NCBI GenBank assembly: GCA_900546895.1
Contig: UREO01000002.1
Span: forward strand, 1 to 29,823
Direction: 5' to 3'
DNA: 29,823 bases
DNA from: an uncultured Oscillospiraceae bacterium
GTDB lineage: Bacteria; Bacillota; Clostridia; Oscillospirales; Acutalibacteraceae
Part shown: piece after piece, positions 29,317 to 29,823 of the stretch
How the letters are laid out: the number at the start of each line of letters is the position of its first letter
How positions within the stretch are numbered: the stretch's first letter is position 1
Program-made: the position numbers and the translations under genes
The notes under the pieces: model-generated
The model's input: only the letters and a program-made list of their open reading frames with translations
The model's database searches: none
Told to the model about the DNA's origin: nothing

Positions 29317-29539
29317 GATCACAATCTCCATGTTTGCAGTTTGGTAAATTATAGCATTTATTTTATAATAATACAAGAAATGACTTTTTATGACCGTATA
29401 GCAAAATTTGCAGGTACTAAATCTAAAAAATCCACCATGCTGCACAAGCCTCCCTTTTCCTCTGCGTCTAAGCAAGCGGAAAAACGGGCATATTTCTGAC
29501 GGAAATAACTTTTTATTCTGTTTTGTCAGGAGGATTTGC
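29317..29539. other. Divergent intergenic region
   Basis: A-T rich region between the HD-GYP gene and the membrane-protein gene. It holds the HD-GYP promoter; no clear -35/-10 pair for the rightward gene was seen. Nothing else recognised. Confidence 0.5.
29348..29376 (-). promoter_or_regulatory. Promoter of the HD-GYP gene
   Basis: Minus-strand TTGTAT (29371-29376) and TATAAT (29348-29353) with a 17-base spacer and an extended TGC. The start would be near 29341, about 25 bases before ATG 29316. Confidence 0.8.
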
Positions 29540-29823
29540 ATGAAGAAAAATAAAAAAAATTTCTGGCTTCTTTTTTTCACTGTGGCTATTCTGTCTTTCA
29601 CGCTGCTCTATCTCGGTATAAAATATCTGCTCGGAAATCCGGTCACCCTGCAGAATATCGCCGCATATATCATCCTTTCCCTGATTTTCGGCACCGTCTC
29701 CTCCGTTTTGTATCTGCTGGAGCTGAAAATCATGTGCTCTGTGTTCGCTCTGGGACTTTTCGTGGGATATCTTACTATGTTCCGGACATTTTTGGGGAGC
29801 AGAAGCGGGTGGGAGGACCTGGC
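29540..29823 (+). CDS. Membrane protein, N-terminal part (cut by window end)
   Basis: ATG 29540 follows CAGGAGGA (spacing about 6) and the frame stays open to the window end, giving at least 94 residues. A Lys-rich start (MKKNKKNFW) is followed by three hydrophobic segments at about 8-32, 40-60 and 62-85, then a polar stretch with SRSGWEDL. Several short turns between segments indicate an integral membrane protein. No family recognised; a larger multi-pass protein or an envelope-associated protein are both possible. Confidence 0.65.
   Translation, partial: MKKNKKNFWLLFFTVAILSFTLLYLGIKYLLGNPVTLQNIAAYIILSLIFGTVSSVLYLLELKIMCSVFALGLFVGYLTMFRTFLGSRSGWEDL

Noticed and set aside
29317..29601. N-terminal extension of the HD-GYP protein (95 extra codons)
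   Set aside because: It would run through the TTGTAT(17)TATAAT promoter and into the next gene; the chosen ATG has a ribosome binding site and matches the start of the HD domain.

Overview
The window looks like chromosomal DNA of a low-to-mid GC, endospore-lineage Firmicute, most likely a clostridial member of the Oscillospiraceae/Ruminococcaceae. The grounds are strong AGGAGG/GAGGTGA ribosome binding sites, TTG and GTG starts, the Bacillus-like orders miaB - ylbF/ymcA-like - mutS - mutL - miaA and yggS - sepF - ylmH - divIVA - lspA - rluD, a type III pantothenate kinase, an ECF vitamin transporter subunit and a MutL with an endonuclease motif. No phage, insertion sequence, CRISPR array or replication origin was recognised. 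The taxonomic placement is inference from gene content only.

Layout. (1) 1-3.9 kb, plus strand: the end of a Ppx/GppA-type exopolyphosphatase, polyphosphate kinase ppk1, a phosphofructokinase and a small membrane protein, closed by a strong hairpin; a polyphosphate/glycolysis group. (2) 4.1-18.1 kb, minus strand: fourteen closely packed genes read from one clear promoter before miaB. They cover tRNA modification (miaB, miaA), mismatch repair (mutS, mutL), a YlbF-family protein with a Cys-rich tail, a GNAT enzyme, a HlyD-like membrane adaptor, the cell-division set (yggS, sepF, ylmH, divIVA), lipoprotein signal peptidase, a pseudouridine synthase and a short ComEA-like protein. Several junctions overlap (TAATG, ATGA), which suggests translational coupling. 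(3) 18.2-19.9 kb, minus: a GT2-like glycosyltransferase lacking the usual DXD motif, and a TetR-type regulator. (4) 20.0-27.2 kb, plus: tRNA-Ala(GGC), a two-CBS-domain protein, then mostly short genes: a 66-aa protein, two related WWWF Pro/Arg-rich microproteins, 55-, 47- and 50-aa proteins, a cold-shock protein with a long structured leader and a zinc-ribbon protein. Among them sit an ECF S component with coaX (pantothenate uptake and phosphorylation), an amino acid permease, and a probable stand-alone structured RNA at about 24975-25150. (5) 27.2-29.8 kb: a Gfo/Idh/MocA oxidoreductase convergent with a tandem HD/HD-GYP protein (their stops overlap), and the start of a membrane protein cut by the window end.

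The part most worth a second look is 21.0-26.1 kb. It holds two paralogous WWWF microproteins, one behind a hairpin that hides its ribosome binding site; an uncharacterised ~175-nt RNA with its own promoter and terminator; a run of very short genes with GAGGTGA ribosome binding sites; and a terminator-like hairpin in the cold-shock leader. A diverged imperfect-palindrome repeat occurs twice (about 3.97-4.07 kb and 21.57-21.63 kb).
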